A stretch of 55,677 nucleotides of DNA from Bradyrhizobium elkanii WSM2783 (GTDB lineage Bacteria; Pseudomonadota; Alphaproteobacteria; Rhizobiales; Xanthobacteraceae). Position 1 is the first letter of the stretch, and every line of letters starts with the position of its first letter. The stretch lies in assembly GCF_000472865.1 (NCBI RefSeq), contig NZ_AXAP01000054.1, positions 1 to 55,677 of the forward strand, given 5' to 3'. Positions 25,740 through 33,816 of this stretch are shown here, one piece after another. Made by a program: the position numbers and the translations under genes. Below the pieces are notes generated by a model. That model had not been told where the DNA came from and made no database searches. It worked only from the letters and a program-made list of their open reading frames with translations.

Positions 25740-26251
25740 AGATGCATCGGAATCGATTTGTGGAGGACGAAGCGGCGTTGTCCCCTGATCAAATCAGGCT
25801 TCAACATTTACGGGCAAACCCTTCGGCTCTCAGACCTAGCCATGCCCTCCCGAGCCTGCGACAATGATTGCATGTTCGCAGATAGCCAACCCCGTGCCCG
25901 TGGCCATGCGTCGCCGCGCCGATCTTCGGTCTGCCCGCCGTCAACCTGCGCGCCTGGTCCGGGAAAACCAGATCCCCGGAACGGCGCTTCCGTCAATTCG
26001 AGCAGGCTACCCGTTGGAATATCCGGACACGGACCTCCGACACGACCACAGCGGTCTTGGATTGGCTGCCAGAAATCGCATTTCAGAATGGGGAGGAAGG
26101 AAGCCGTCGTGCCAAAATATAAAATAGTGTAGACGTTTGATCATCAGATGTTCGACGATTCGTATCATAAATTGGCACTGACAGGAGGCTTGGTCCGTGC
26201 CCCGGTTATGCGCATGCAATATGGATATGGGCTCCGGCGAGAGGATGGCTT
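25740..26251. other. intergenic region between porin and TetR gene
   Basis: About 510 bases between divergent genes. Several overlapping open frames exist but none has a recognisable domain or start site. I see no second copy of the palindrome next to the TetR start. Confidence 0.4.
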
Positions 26252-26914
26252 ATGAGCACCTCTCGTAAAGCAGCTAAATCCATTGCAGGCGAGAATACCA
26301 AGGATCGAATCCTTCATGTCGCGGTGGACGAGTTCGCGAAAAGGGGCTTTGCGGCTGCCCGTATCGACGAAATCGCGCGGCGGGCTCGAGCGAACAAGCA
26401 GCTCATCTACTATTATTTCAAAGGCAAGGCTGGCCTCTATGACGCCGTGCTCGAGGAGATGGTCGAATGGTCAAAGCCACTTTGGGCGTCTGTCTCTCAT
26501 AGCGATCTCAAACAGCTCATCACTACGCTGATGACGAATGCCGCAGATCATAAGTTAGCGAGATGGCGGCGTCTGCTTGCATGGGAAGGGATCGAATTTG
26601 GTGCGCGGCCGGACCGCCGTGTTCACCTCGAAAGCGTTCGCTCTGCCGCCTACCGGACGCAAACCGACGTTCTGGAACGGGAAAAAAATCGGGGAGCGTT
26701 TCCAGCCGAAATCGATCCGAAGGTGCTCTCACTTATGCTCACGCTCCTGTCGCTCGGACCGGATCTTCTTCCACAAGTGACGAAGCTCATAACGGGCAGG
26801 GAGGCCCGAGATCCCACGCTGCGTCACGACATGCAACATACGCTGCTCAAACTCCTCGATGCCGCGAGTCGCCGCGAAACACCCGCCACATCCCACGAGC
26901 CACAAGCGAAATGA
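26252..26914 (+). CDS. TetR/AcrR-family regulator beside the catabolic cluster
   Basis: 220 residues, with GAGAGGATGGCTT before the ATG. The N-terminal HTH is TKDRILHVAVDEFAKRGFAAARIDEIARRARANKQLIYYYFKGKAGLYDAVLEEMVE, and the helical ligand domain follows. The IYYYFKGKAGLY form is common in RutR/FadR-like members that bind acyl-CoAs or other metabolites. It is the only regulator inside the region that carries the five CCAACTAGTTGG-type palindromes, so it is the best candidate to bind them and to repress the porin, P450, ferredoxin and CoA-transferase units. That link is inference from position. Confidence 0.9.
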   Translation: MSTSRKAAKSIAGENTKDRILHVAVDEFAKRGFAAARIDEIARRARANKQLIYYYFKGKAGLYDAVLEEMVEWSKPLWASVSHSDLKQLITTLMTNAADHKLARWRRLLAWEGIEFGARPDRRVHLESVRSAAYRTQTDVLEREKNRGAFPAEIDPKVLSLMLTLLSLGPDLLPQVTKLITGREARDPTLRHDMQHTLLKLLDAASRRETPATSHEPQAK

Positions 26915-26974
26915 GAGTGCTTGGCGCTCCTCGGCCGCAGCCGCGTCGTCGGGCGCTATCGACCTGGCGCCCGG

Positions 26975-27203
26975 CTAGGGCGTCGGGTCGACATAGACGG
27001 TCTTTGTCGTCAGGAAGGCGTCCAAGGCTTTGGGGCCGTTCTCGCCGCCCCACCCGGACTGCTTGTGACCGCCGAAAGGAAGGCTGTAGTCGAAGCTGGG
27101 CGAGTTCAGATGGACGTCGCCGGCATCGATCGCAGCGGCGAACCGATGCGCCCGCACCAGATCGCGCGTCCAGATGTAGGCCGCCAACCATACTCGGTGC
27201 CGC
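26975..27203 (-). pseudogene. aldehyde dehydrogenase C-terminal fragment
   Basis: Minus strand: LSGTEYG then, after a one-base shift, LAAYIWTRDLVRAHRFAAAIDAGDVHLNSPSFDYSLPFGGHKQSGWGGENGPKALDAFLTTKTVYVDPTP and stop. This is the last ~75 residues of an ALDH (the PFGGxKxSGxG block). The catalytic Cys and the cofactor domain are missing. It is interrupted upstream by an IS5-like remnant whose end lies at about 27205. It follows the enoyl-CoA hydratase gene and may once have been the last gene of that operon. Confidence 0.8.
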
Positions 27204-27204
27204 T

Positions 27205-27400
27205 GAGCTGTCCCCTCCGTTTTGGAGGGGGCTCCCGTTGTGAAGGAGGCGGCCATAAGCCGCTTGTTCCGACCTCTGCCCCTCTGCCATAGGGTATTTT
27301 GCCCTCAGCCAGACGAGACGGCGCATATTGTAGGCGAGATTGGCGAGGCCGATCTTCGGCGTGTATCCTCGTGAAATACGGGGGTGTTGTCTTATCGACC
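27205..27400 (-). mobile_element. IS5-like transposase remnant
   Basis: On the minus strand TPKIGLANLAYNMRRLVWLRAK (27297-27362) is the typical C-terminal end of an IS5-group transposase. The sequence then runs to gagctgtcccctcc at about 27205, which looks like an IS end. Only the last part of the element remains and it is fused to the aldehyde dehydrogenase fragment. Confidence 0.6.
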
Positions 27401-27454
27401 ATCGCCTATCCAGCCCTTTTGTCCAGAGCCAACTGTCAGGAGAAAATATCGATC

Positions 27455-28216
27455 TTACCGCACGACGTCCTTCTGTAACGCGAGGACAGGCATGAGGGTT
27501 AGACCGTAATCGATGCCGGCCTCCCAACCGAGTTCATCGACGATTTGGTAGGTCTTCTTGGTGTAGTCGAGCGATACCGCGTCGAATGTCGCAATCAGCT
27601 TTGCAAGTTCGACCGCGCGGGGCAGCAGCCGTTCACGTGGCACGACTTCGTTGACGAGCCCCCAGCTCAACGCCGTCGCTGCATCGATCCGCTGCCCGGT
27701 CACGGTCAGCCAGATCGCATGTTTGTGGAGAATCCGACGCATCGTCGTGGGACCGGCCAGCGCCGGATACTGCCCGAAGGTGATCTCGGGCATGCCGAAC
27801 GTCGCGGTGTCAACCGCGATCGCCAGATCGCAGCTATTCACCAGCGTGAGCCCACCGCCAAGTGCATAACCGTTGATCGCACCGACGAAGATGGCGGGAT
27901 GCTCGCGGATCGCCCTCTGCACCATAGCCCAACTGTTCGCTTCATGCGCGAACGCTCGCTTGGTCGGATCGTGTTTCTCCTTGATGTCGACTCCCGAGCA
28001 GAAGCTCTGATCACCTGCAGCGGTCAGAACGACGACTTTGCTCCCAGCCTTCTTGATGGCGTCCAGCGCATCGCACAGCGCCTTCTGGGTGGCTGAACTC
28101 ATCGCGTTCCGCTTGTCTGCCCGGTTGATTGTAAGAATCGAATAGCCTTCGTGGTGCTCAACAAGCGCCAGCTCTGCCTCGCTCGTGACGGAGGCCGACG
28201 TGGTCGTGGTGTTCAT
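27455..28216 (-). CDS. enoyl-CoA hydratase/isomerase family protein
   Basis: 253 residues from the ATG at 28216 (GGAGAG 7 bases upstream). Crotonase blocks are visible: ILTINRADKRNAMSSATQKALCDAL, QSFCSGVDIKEK, GAINGYALGGGLTLVNSCDLAIAVDTATFGMPEITFGQYPALAGPTTMRRI. The oxyanion-hole Gly in NGYALGGG is present. The Glu in MPEITFGQ is at one of the usual catalytic positions; the second usual Glu is replaced within GQYPALAG. It probably hydrates or isomerises an enoyl-CoA in the pathway. It is the last gene of the P450-thiolase-DUF35-hydratase unit, 42 bp after the DUF35 gene. Confidence 0.9.
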   Translation of the reverse strand: MNTTTTSASVTSEAELALVEHHEGYSILTINRADKRNAMSSATQKALCDALDAIKKAGSKVVVLTAAGDQSFCSGVDIKEKHDPTKRAFAHEANSWAMVQRAIREHPAIFVGAINGYALGGGLTLVNSCDLAIAVDTATFGMPEITFGQYPALAGPTTMRRILHKHAIWLTVTGQRIDAATALSWGLVNEVVPRERLLPRAVELAKLIATFDAVSLDYTKKTYQIVDELGWEAGIDYGLTLMPVLALQKDVVR

Positions 28217-28258
28217 TACGATCTCTCCTTCAAAATTCTTCGCTACGCTGGCGAACAT

Positions 28259-28675
28259 TCACGAATTGACTGGACGGAACTTCGCGAGCGCGAATTCCTC
28301 AGTCGCCGGCTCGAACTCAACCCGCATGGGCATGTCGATACGGAGATCTTGGACCCTCACATCCGCCGGGATCGTAGCCACCATGAAAGGTCCTTCTTCG
28401 AGCTGGACGAAAATGACGGGATAGGGGACATCGCCCTTAAAGGACGGGAAGTAGACCTGGTGGAAAACGGTCCAGGACCACAGCGTCGCTCGGCCCGAGA
28501 CGTCGACCCATTCAGCATCTGTCGAAAGATCGATCGGATCGAAGGGCGCATAAGGAAAACGATACCTCCCCGTCGAGACTGAACGCTGGAGGCGGAGCTT
28601 GCCTTGAAGAGACCCCTCAAAGAACGGCGCGTTTTCCGGTGTTTTGTCTGGGATAGGCTTGGTATACTCGGTCAT
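28259..28675 (-). CDS. DUF35 OB-fold protein, thiolase/aldolase partner, without zinc Cys
   Basis: 138 residues from the ATG at 28675, whose ribosome site (GTAGGAG) lies in the end of the thiolase gene 10 bases away. The sequence follows DUF35: KPIPDKTPENAPFFEGSLQGKLRLQRS, then the OB-fold strands WVDVSGRATLWSWTVFHQVYFPSF and VIFVQLEEGPFMVATIP. In most relatives a CxxC...CxxC rubredoxin-like zinc ribbon sits where this protein reads RSVSTGRYRFPYAPFDP, and there is no Cys in the whole protein. DUF35 proteins pair with thiolase-like enzymes (ChsH2 with Ltp2 in steroid side-chain loss) and bind acyl-CoA. The same role is inferred here. Confidence 0.85.
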   Translation of the reverse strand: MTEYTKPIPDKTPENAPFFEGSLQGKLRLQRSVSTGRYRFPYAPFDPIDLSTDAEWVDVSGRATLWSWTVFHQVYFPSFKGDVPYPVIFVQLEEGPFMVATIPADVRVQDLRIDMPMRVEFEPATEEFALAKFRPVNS

Positions 28676-28685
28676 CTGCGCGCTC

Positions 28686-29831
28686 CTACTTTTCAACTCG
28701 ACGGAAGATCTGAGACGTGATGATGGGCGATACGCAAATATACTGCGCAAACTCCGCGTTCTTGACTTGTCGCTCACCGGCATCGCCACGCAATTGCCGA
28801 ACGGCTTCGACCTGCAGCGCCCAGCCCTGCATATAGCCCTCGCTCGTATGGCCGCCGCTGGTGTTGATCGGAAGTTTGCCCTCGCGCTCGATCCGCCCAT
28901 CGCGAATCCACTTCCAGCCCTCGCCTTCCGCCGCAAATCCGAAGGATTCGAGCGAGAAAAGCACGATCGGCGTGAAGTTGTCGTAGATCTGCACGACGTC
29001 CATGTCCTTCGGCGAGAGTCCAGCTTCGCCGAATACCTGCGCTGCCGCCTGTCGCGAGCCGTTTGCGAAAAGATCGGTCACTGTGTAGTAGTTCGTGAGG
29101 TTGCTGGACGACCCCATCGACATGATTTCGACAGGGACGCTTTTGAGTTCCTTGGCGCGATCCACCGAGGTCAGGATGATCGCCACGCCGCCATCATTGA
29201 TCATGCAGTAGTCGTAGAGACGTAGAGGTTCGGCGACGTACCGCGAATTGATGTATTCCTCCCGCGACAACGGTTTGCGCATCGCAGCCTCGGGATTGAC
29301 TTCGGCGTTTCTCCGATTGCTGATGGCGATCGGCGCGAGAGCATCGTCTGGCGCGCGGTACAGCTGACGGTAGCGCTGATACATCAGCGCGACGGAGGCG
29401 CCCGGGGATGTCATTCCATATGCCCAATCGTATTTCACGTTGCCGACGCCATAGTCGCCGCCATAGGTCGCACCGGCCGACCGGCCATTGTTTCCGTAGA
29501 CGAGCGCTATGGTCGACGCGCGACCCGACTGGATCAGCGCGACGGCATGTTGGACTGCGACCCCGGCCATCCGGCCGGAGCCTTCGACGGCATTGACCAC
29601 CCGCAATTGCGGGGTGCCGATCAGAGTAGCAAAGCCGTTGTAGTCTGAAATACGCGCTGTAATGAGCCCGTCCAAATCCCCCTTCGACAATCCAGCGTCT
29701 TCGAGCGCCTTCTTTAGCGCGTCGACGCCGAGCGACTCTGCGCTGCGGGGCGTGCGATCACGATATAGCGCCGCGTAGTTGGTGTTACCTACGCCGACGA
29801 TGGCGACGCCGGTTCCTGCCCGTTTACTCAT
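28686..29831 (-). CDS. thiolase-like protein, Ltp2/SCP2-type (probable aldolase)
   Basis: 381 residues with GAAAGGACA upstream of the ATG. The thiolase fold is evident (VAIVGVGNTNY, DALKKALEDAGLSKGDLDGLIT, VQHAVALIQSGRASTIALVYGNN). It lacks the usual thiolase nucleophile Cys in the first half. The C-terminal INTSGGHTSEGYMQGWALQVEAVRQLRG and VVQIYDNFTPIVLFSLESFGF follow Ltp2-type enzymes, where tyrosines rather than Cys catalyse retro-aldol cleavage of a beta-hydroxy-acyl-CoA. It lies directly upstream of a DUF35 gene, the known partner. Its likely role is cleavage of a side chain with a tertiary or secondary hydroxyl, releasing a short acyl-CoA. Thiolase-like is secure; aldolase activity is inferred from family and neighbour. 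Confidence 0.85.
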   Translation of the reverse strand: MSKRAGTGVAIVGVGNTNYAALYRDRTPRSAESLGVDALKKALEDAGLSKGDLDGLITARISDYNGFATLIGTPQLRVVNAVEGSGRMAGVAVQHAVALIQSGRASTIALVYGNNGRSAGATYGGDYGVGNVKYDWAYGMTSPGASVALMYQRYRQLYRAPDDALAPIAISNRRNAEVNPEAAMRKPLSREEYINSRYVAEPLRLYDYCMINDGGVAIILTSVDRAKELKSVPVEIMSMGSSSNLTNYYTVTDLFANGSRQAAAQVFGEAGLSPKDMDVVQIYDNFTPIVLFSLESFGFAAEGEGWKWIRDGRIEREGKLPINTSGGHTSEGYMQGWALQVEAVRQLRGDAGERQVKNAEFAQYICVSPIITSQIFRRVEK

Positions 29832-29899
29832 GACAAATGTCCTTTCTTCCTTCAGCTTCCGCCGAGACTGACAGACGCTCGATTTCTGATCGCGTGGGG

Positions 29900-31144
29900 T
29901 CAGGCTTTACGCACCGGGAGCGCGGTGAGCTGGTTGATGAAGACCGACCATCCGCGTTTGGGTTCGCCGTTCAGACGAAGCTTGAGGCCGCGTTTGTGCA
30001 GCTCTTCCCAAAGCACCTTGAGTTCGAGCTGCGCCAGGTAGGCGCCGATGCAGCGATGCACGCCGGTGCCGAAAGCGAGGCTGTCCGTTTCCGAGCGCCA
30101 CGGATCGAACTCGTCGGGATTGGCAAACACCCGCTCGTCCCGGTTCGCCGATATGTAGTACAGAACCATCACGTCGTCTTTGCGGATCTGTTCCCCAGCG
30201 AATTCCAGATCCCTCGTTGCCGTGCGGGCCATCTCCATCGGCGGGCTGATCAATCGCAAAAACTCGTCCACAACGCGATTGGTGCGGCCTTCGCCGATAG
30301 CCCGAGCGGTGCGGTCCGCCACGACCTGATCCGTCAGGTAAAGTCGCATCGAGTGCCCGATCGCCGTGTGCGTGGTCTCGAAGCCGGCGACCATCATCAG
30401 AAACATCCAACAGAGAAATTCGCTCTGAGTAAGCTCGCCCTTGTCGACGCACCTGCCCAGTTCGGTGAACATGTCGTCGGCTGGCTGCTCTCGCTTGAGT
30501 TTCTGAAGCTTCTCAATGTAGGGCGCCACCTCCATCATGACCTTGATGGTGGCCTGCGTCGTACCGGCGCCCTCCCCCAAATCCTCGGTCTGCTGCGTCG
30601 CCGCGAAAAGCGCCAGCGTCCATTGAACGATCAAGGGTTCGTCTTCACGGGGTGCGCCCACGACACGCGCGATGACGCGGGCAGGAATAGTACGGGCGAC
30701 TTCATCGACCCAGTCGAACGTGTCGAGAGACTGGATCCGATCCACCACCTCGCACACGATCTCCCGCACCCACGGCTCGAAATTTGCCACGACCCTCGGG
30801 CCAAAACCTTTCGCCGCGGCTCGACGCAAATGACTATGGCGCGGCGGGTCGGTAAGTATCAGGCTGTCGGAGGTCAGCACCGACTCCTGCTGATTTGTGA
30901 TGGGATAGGCAGCACCCTTCGTTGATGTGAACGTCGCAGGATCCTTCTCCACGGCAACGATGTCGGCAAATCGCGTCACCGCCCAGAAGCCGCCGTTCGC
31001 CGTGGCAATCGTTGTCGGTTGCCAATACAGGCCGGGCAACCTTCGCATCCGTGCGAACGCTTCGAACGGGACGTCTTCTACAAACGTCCGCGGGTCCGTC
31101 AGGTTTGGGAAATCGGAATTGGTCTTATGTGCTGTCGCTGTCAT
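29900..31144 (-). CDS. cytochrome P450, CYP125/CYP142-like by motif
   Basis: 414 residues from the ATG at 31144 (GGGAGGATCAACG before it). The frame opens 20 codons earlier, but that would cover the operator palindrome. P450 landmarks: I-helix MMVAGFETTHTAIG, K-helix ExxR as DEFLRLISP, and the haem loop LAFGTGVHRCIGAYLAQLEL with the Cys ligand. The N-terminal pattern (LTDPRTFVEDVPFEAFARMRR...GGFWAVTRFADIVAVEKDPATFTS) recalls steroid or isoprenoid side-chain hydroxylases such as CYP125/142, from memory. It is a soluble class I enzyme needing ferredoxin and reductase, both encoded just upstream. It is the first gene of the unit with thiolase, DUF35 and hydratase. Confidence 0.92.
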   Translation of the reverse strand: MTATAHKTNSDFPNLTDPRTFVEDVPFEAFARMRRLPGLYWQPTTIATANGGFWAVTRFADIVAVEKDPATFTSTKGAAYPITNQQESVLTSDSLILTDPPRHSHLRRAAAKGFGPRVVANFEPWVREIVCEVVDRIQSLDTFDWVDEVARTIPARVIARVVGAPREDEPLIVQWTLALFAATQQTEDLGEGAGTTQATIKVMMEVAPYIEKLQKLKREQPADDMFTELGRCVDKGELTQSEFLCWMFLMMVAGFETTHTAIGHSMRLYLTDQVVADRTARAIGEGRTNRVVDEFLRLISPPMEMARTATRDLEFAGEQIRKDDVMVLYYISANRDERVFANPDEFDPWRSETDSLAFGTGVHRCIGAYLAQLELKVLWEELHKRGLKLRLNGEPKRGWSVFINQLTALPVRKA

Positions 31145-31196
31145 CGTTGATCCTCCCAGATCAGGTTCGGTTGCTTGATATTCAGCCCCACTCGTT

Positions 31197-31216
31197 CCAA
31201 CCAACTAGTTATATAA
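31197..31216. promoter_or_regulatory. operator-like palindrome, copy 2 (P450 unit)
   Basis: CCAACCAACTAGTTATATAA: the left half is identical to the other copies, and the right half is weaker (GTTAT instead of GTTGG). It lies about 53 bp upstream of the P450 start, between the ferredoxin reductase stop and the P450 gene. Confidence 0.55.
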
Positions 31217-31252
31217 TACTTGCCGCTGTTCTTGACCAGAGCAGTCTGCGGA

Positions 31253-32503
31253 TTAGGCAACCGCCGCGACCATCCTGGATAGGTCGCGAGGGGTGATCCT
31301 GGTATCGGCAAGGATCACCGGATCTACAACAGCCGCCGCGGCGACCAACTTCCTCGCGACGGCAAAGTCTTGTGGGCTCCCCACGATGTCAGCGGCGCTG
31401 ACCACACCGTTCCTCAGATAGTAGATCGCAAACTTCCGTCCGTTCGTCAGATCTCCCCGAAGAACGACCTGATCATGCTCGTCCGACAATCCCACGATTT
31501 GGAGCTTCACGTCGTACTGATCGGACCAGAACCACGGCAGACTGATGTATGGGCGAGGACGACCGAGCAACGTCTCCGCGACCGTGCGCGCTTGCTCCGT
31601 CGCGTTTGGCACGGATTCGATTCTGCGCAGAGCGCCATTTCCAGCGTCAGGAAACCGCGCGACATCCCCGATGGCATATATGGCGGGGTCCGACGTCCTC
31701 AGACATTCATCGACGACAATGCCGTTCTCGACCTCCAACCCTGCCGCCTCAGCGAGTTCGCTGTTCGGTACGAGACCTATGCCCACCAGAACAATATCCA
31801 CGCGAATGTGTTCGCCCCCGTCCGAGACCAAAGTCTCGACATTTCCGCTTTGCCCCACGAGATAGCTTTGGACCGAGGTTTGCAGGCGCACATCAACACC
31901 TTCTTCGTGATGGATGCGCCGAAAGAATTCGGACACAAGCGGACAAGTCGCACGCGCGAGGAGTCTTTGCTGGCTTTCCAGCAAGGTTACGTCCAGCCCG
32001 AGCTGGCGTGCGACCGAGGCGACCTCGAGTCCGATGAAGCCCCCGCCAATGATCGCCAGGCGAGCGCCTGGAGCGAAATAAGGCCGCATACGATCAATGT
32101 CGGCTCGTGTTCGCACATAGAAGACGTTTGCGGCGCCGCTCAACTCCCTCACCGGCAGCTGCCGCGGACGGCCGCCAGTGGCTATCACCAGCTTGGAGTA
32201 ACTCAGCACTTCGCCGTTAGAGAGTGTGACCGTCTTGGCCTTCCGATCGATCGATCTCGCGGCGGTGTTCATGCGGACATTGATGTTCTGCTGGTCATAC
32301 ATCGCCGGCGCGCGGATCAGGAGTTCTTCGGCGGAGCACTTGCCGAGCAAATAGGCCTTTGACAGCGGAGGGCGCGCGTATGGATAAGAAGCTTCGTTTC
32401 CGACGAGGGTGAGGCGTCCGTCGTAGCCAAGCGAACGGAGCGCCGCGGCGAGTTCGCCACCAGCCTGGCCGGCACCGATGATGACGATGTCCTCGGACGA
32501 CAT
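31253..32503 (-). CDS. ferredoxin reductase, FAD/NAD(P)H-dependent (putidaredoxin-reductase type)
   Basis: 416 residues. The ATG at 32503 overlaps the ferredoxin stop by one base (TGATG), so translation is coupled. The FAD motif is IVIIGAGQAGGELAAALRSLGY, the NAD motif is LAIIGGGFIGLEVASVARQLGL, and a second FAD motif is AIYAIGDVARFP. Y-P-Y-x-R-P-P-L-S-K near residue 45 is typical of putidaredoxin reductase relatives. It passes electrons from NADH to the adjacent [2Fe-2S] ferredoxin and then to the P450. The complete electron chain is encoded here. Confidence 0.93.
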   Translation of the reverse strand: MSSEDIVIIGAGQAGGELAAALRSLGYDGRLTLVGNEASYPYARPPLSKAYLLGKCSAEELLIRAPAMYDQQNINVRMNTAARSIDRKAKTVTLSNGEVLSYSKLVIATGGRPRQLPVRELSGAANVFYVRTRADIDRMRPYFAPGARLAIIGGGFIGLEVASVARQLGLDVTLLESQQRLLARATCPLVSEFFRRIHHEEGVDVRLQTSVQSYLVGQSGNVETLVSDGGEHIRVDIVLVGIGLVPNSELAEAAGLEVENGIVVDECLRTSDPAIYAIGDVARFPDAGNGALRRIESVPNATEQARTVAETLLGRPRPYISLPWFWSDQYDVKLQIVGLSDEHDQVVLRGDLTNGRKFAIYYLRNGVVSAADIVGSPQDFAVARKLVAAAAVVDPVILADTRITPRDLSRMVAAVA

Positions 32504-32826
32504 CACCTTTGCGCCTTCGGAATGTGAACGACAATGCCGTCCAGACTCTCGCTGCATTTGATCTGACAGCACAGCCGACTGAATTCAGTGGGCTCAACCG
32601 CCGTCACCGCAAGCATGTCGTCTTCTTCCGGCGTCTTGGGCGGCAGAGTTCGCCATGACACTTCATCGACGAAAACGTGGCAAGTGGCGCAGGAGAGGTC
32701 TCCGCCACATTCTCCGATGATGCCGTCGACGAGGTTGCTGGTCGCCACCCGCATGACAGACTGGCCGTCGCTGCCCTCGTGTTGCTCCTGGCGCCCGTCA
32801 GGATGGATGAATGTTACCTTCACCAA
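32503..32826 (-). CDS. [2Fe-2S] ferredoxin, putidaredoxin type
   Basis: 107 residues. Cluster ligands are Cys in ECGGDLSCATCHVF (C-x5-C-x2-C) and the fourth in RLCCQIKC. VNP-like WRTLPPKTPEEDDML and the terminal IVVHIPKAQ complete the adrenodoxin/putidaredoxin fold. The start may be TTG at 32826 (8 bases after GGAG) or the next codon, GTG at 32823, which gives the more usual MKVTFIHPDG. It transfers electrons to the P450. It is the first gene of a two-gene unit with an operator-like palindrome 38 bp upstream. Confidence 0.93.
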   Translation of the reverse strand: MVKVTFIHPDGRQEQHEGSDGQSVMRVATSNLVDGIIGECGGDLSCATCHVFVDEVSWRTLPPKTPEEDDMLAVTAVEPTEFSRLCCQIKCSESLDGIVVHIPKAQR

Positions 32827-32863
32827 AGTCTATTCTCCCTAACTTATTTTTTTGAACGAGATC

Positions 32864-32883
32864 TCAACCATTCGGTTGGCTGA
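32864..32883. promoter_or_regulatory. operator-like palindrome, copy 3 (ferredoxin unit)
   Basis: TCAACCATTCGGTTGGCTGA: the same outer arms TCAACCA and GTTGGnTGA as copy 1, with a different centre. It lies 38 bp upstream of the ferredoxin start. Confidence 0.6.
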
Positions 32884-32947
32884 CGTTAGTTGCCCCAGAC
32901 GTCATTTGCCAGCATGATCACTTCGGTTGAAGCGCACTCACTTGCTC

Positions 32948-33775
32948 TCAGTGGCCATGTGCCTCGACAGCAAGGTCTTTCCATTGCTCCCACGTCGCAA
33001 CCCGCGCTCGATAAAGATCCGGCACGAGCTGAGTGGGCATGACACCGAAAAATACCCGCAACGGAGGCGCCTCGCTGTCAACCACCTTGAGCAGCGCAGC
33101 ACCGGCTGCCGCCGCGACGCCGAAGAACTCGGCTGGCATGGCACTGGCTTGTTGAGCCATTCCCGAATGCAGCTCGGCATATTCCGGCTTGGGCGCAGCA
33201 TGCACCGCGCTGCTGCCGGCCCAATCGGTCGCGTATGGGCCGGGCTCAACCAAGGTCACCTTGATGCCGAAAGCGGCCACCTCTTGGGCCAGCGCCTCGG
33301 TTAATCCCTCGAGCGCCCATTTTGAGGCGTGATAGCCCCCAAGATTGGGGAATGCTGCAACACCGCCAATAGTGGAGATTTGGACGATGTGACCACCCCC
33401 CTGGGCTCGCAGTATAGGGAGGGCCGCTTGCGTTACATGAAGCGCCCCGAACAGATTGACCTCGAGCTGATCACGCAGTTCCTGGTCCGTGATCTCTTCG
33501 ACGGCGCCGAAAAGACCATATCCCGCGTTGTTCACGACAACGTCGAGCCGCCCGAACTTGTCCCTGGTCTTCGCCACTGCCTCGAACGCCGCCGTGCGGT
33601 CCGTTACGTCAAGAATAAGGGGAAGGACCGCCTCACCATGAGTGTCGACCAATCCCTGGAGCGCTGAGAGATGTCGCGCAGTGGCGGCGACCTTGTCGCC
33701 GCGCGCCAGCGCCGCTCTGGCGAACGCCTCCCCAAGCCCGCGGCCAGCGCCGGTGATGAACCATGTTTTCGTCAT
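32948..33775 (-). CDS. short-chain dehydrogenase/reductase
   Basis: 275 residues from the ATG at 33775, with GGGAGGAAGGC immediately upstream. The frame continues upstream but is not protein-like. The cofactor motif is WFITGAGRGLGEAFARAAL, VVVNNAGYG is the NNAG strand, the catalytic Ser is in ISTIGG, and YHASK holds the Tyr and Lys. The pattern is that of classical NADP-type SDRs acting on alcohols or ketones. It is the last gene of the five-gene CoA-transferase/ALDH unit, so it probably oxidises a hydroxyl made by the P450 or acts later on a hydroxy-acyl group. Confidence 0.9.
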   Translation of the reverse strand: MTKTWFITGAGRGLGEAFARAALARGDKVAATARHLSALQGLVDTHGEAVLPLILDVTDRTAAFEAVAKTRDKFGRLDVVVNNAGYGLFGAVEEITDQELRDQLEVNLFGALHVTQAALPILRAQGGGHIVQISTIGGVAAFPNLGGYHASKWALEGLTEALAQEVAAFGIKVTLVEPGPYATDWAGSSAVHAAPKPEYAELHSGMAQQASAMPAEFFGVAAAAGAALLKVVDSEAPPLRVFFGVMPTQLVPDLYRARVATWEQWKDLAVEAHGH

Positions 33776-33816
33776 GCCTTCCTCCCTTAATGAATGCCGG
33801 ATCTCGCCCGCACCGC

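Noticed and set aside
26847..27527. 226-codon minus-strand frame spanning the ALDH and IS5-like remnants
   Set aside because: It is a chance joining of remnants in one phase; only a 22-residue piece matches a transposase.
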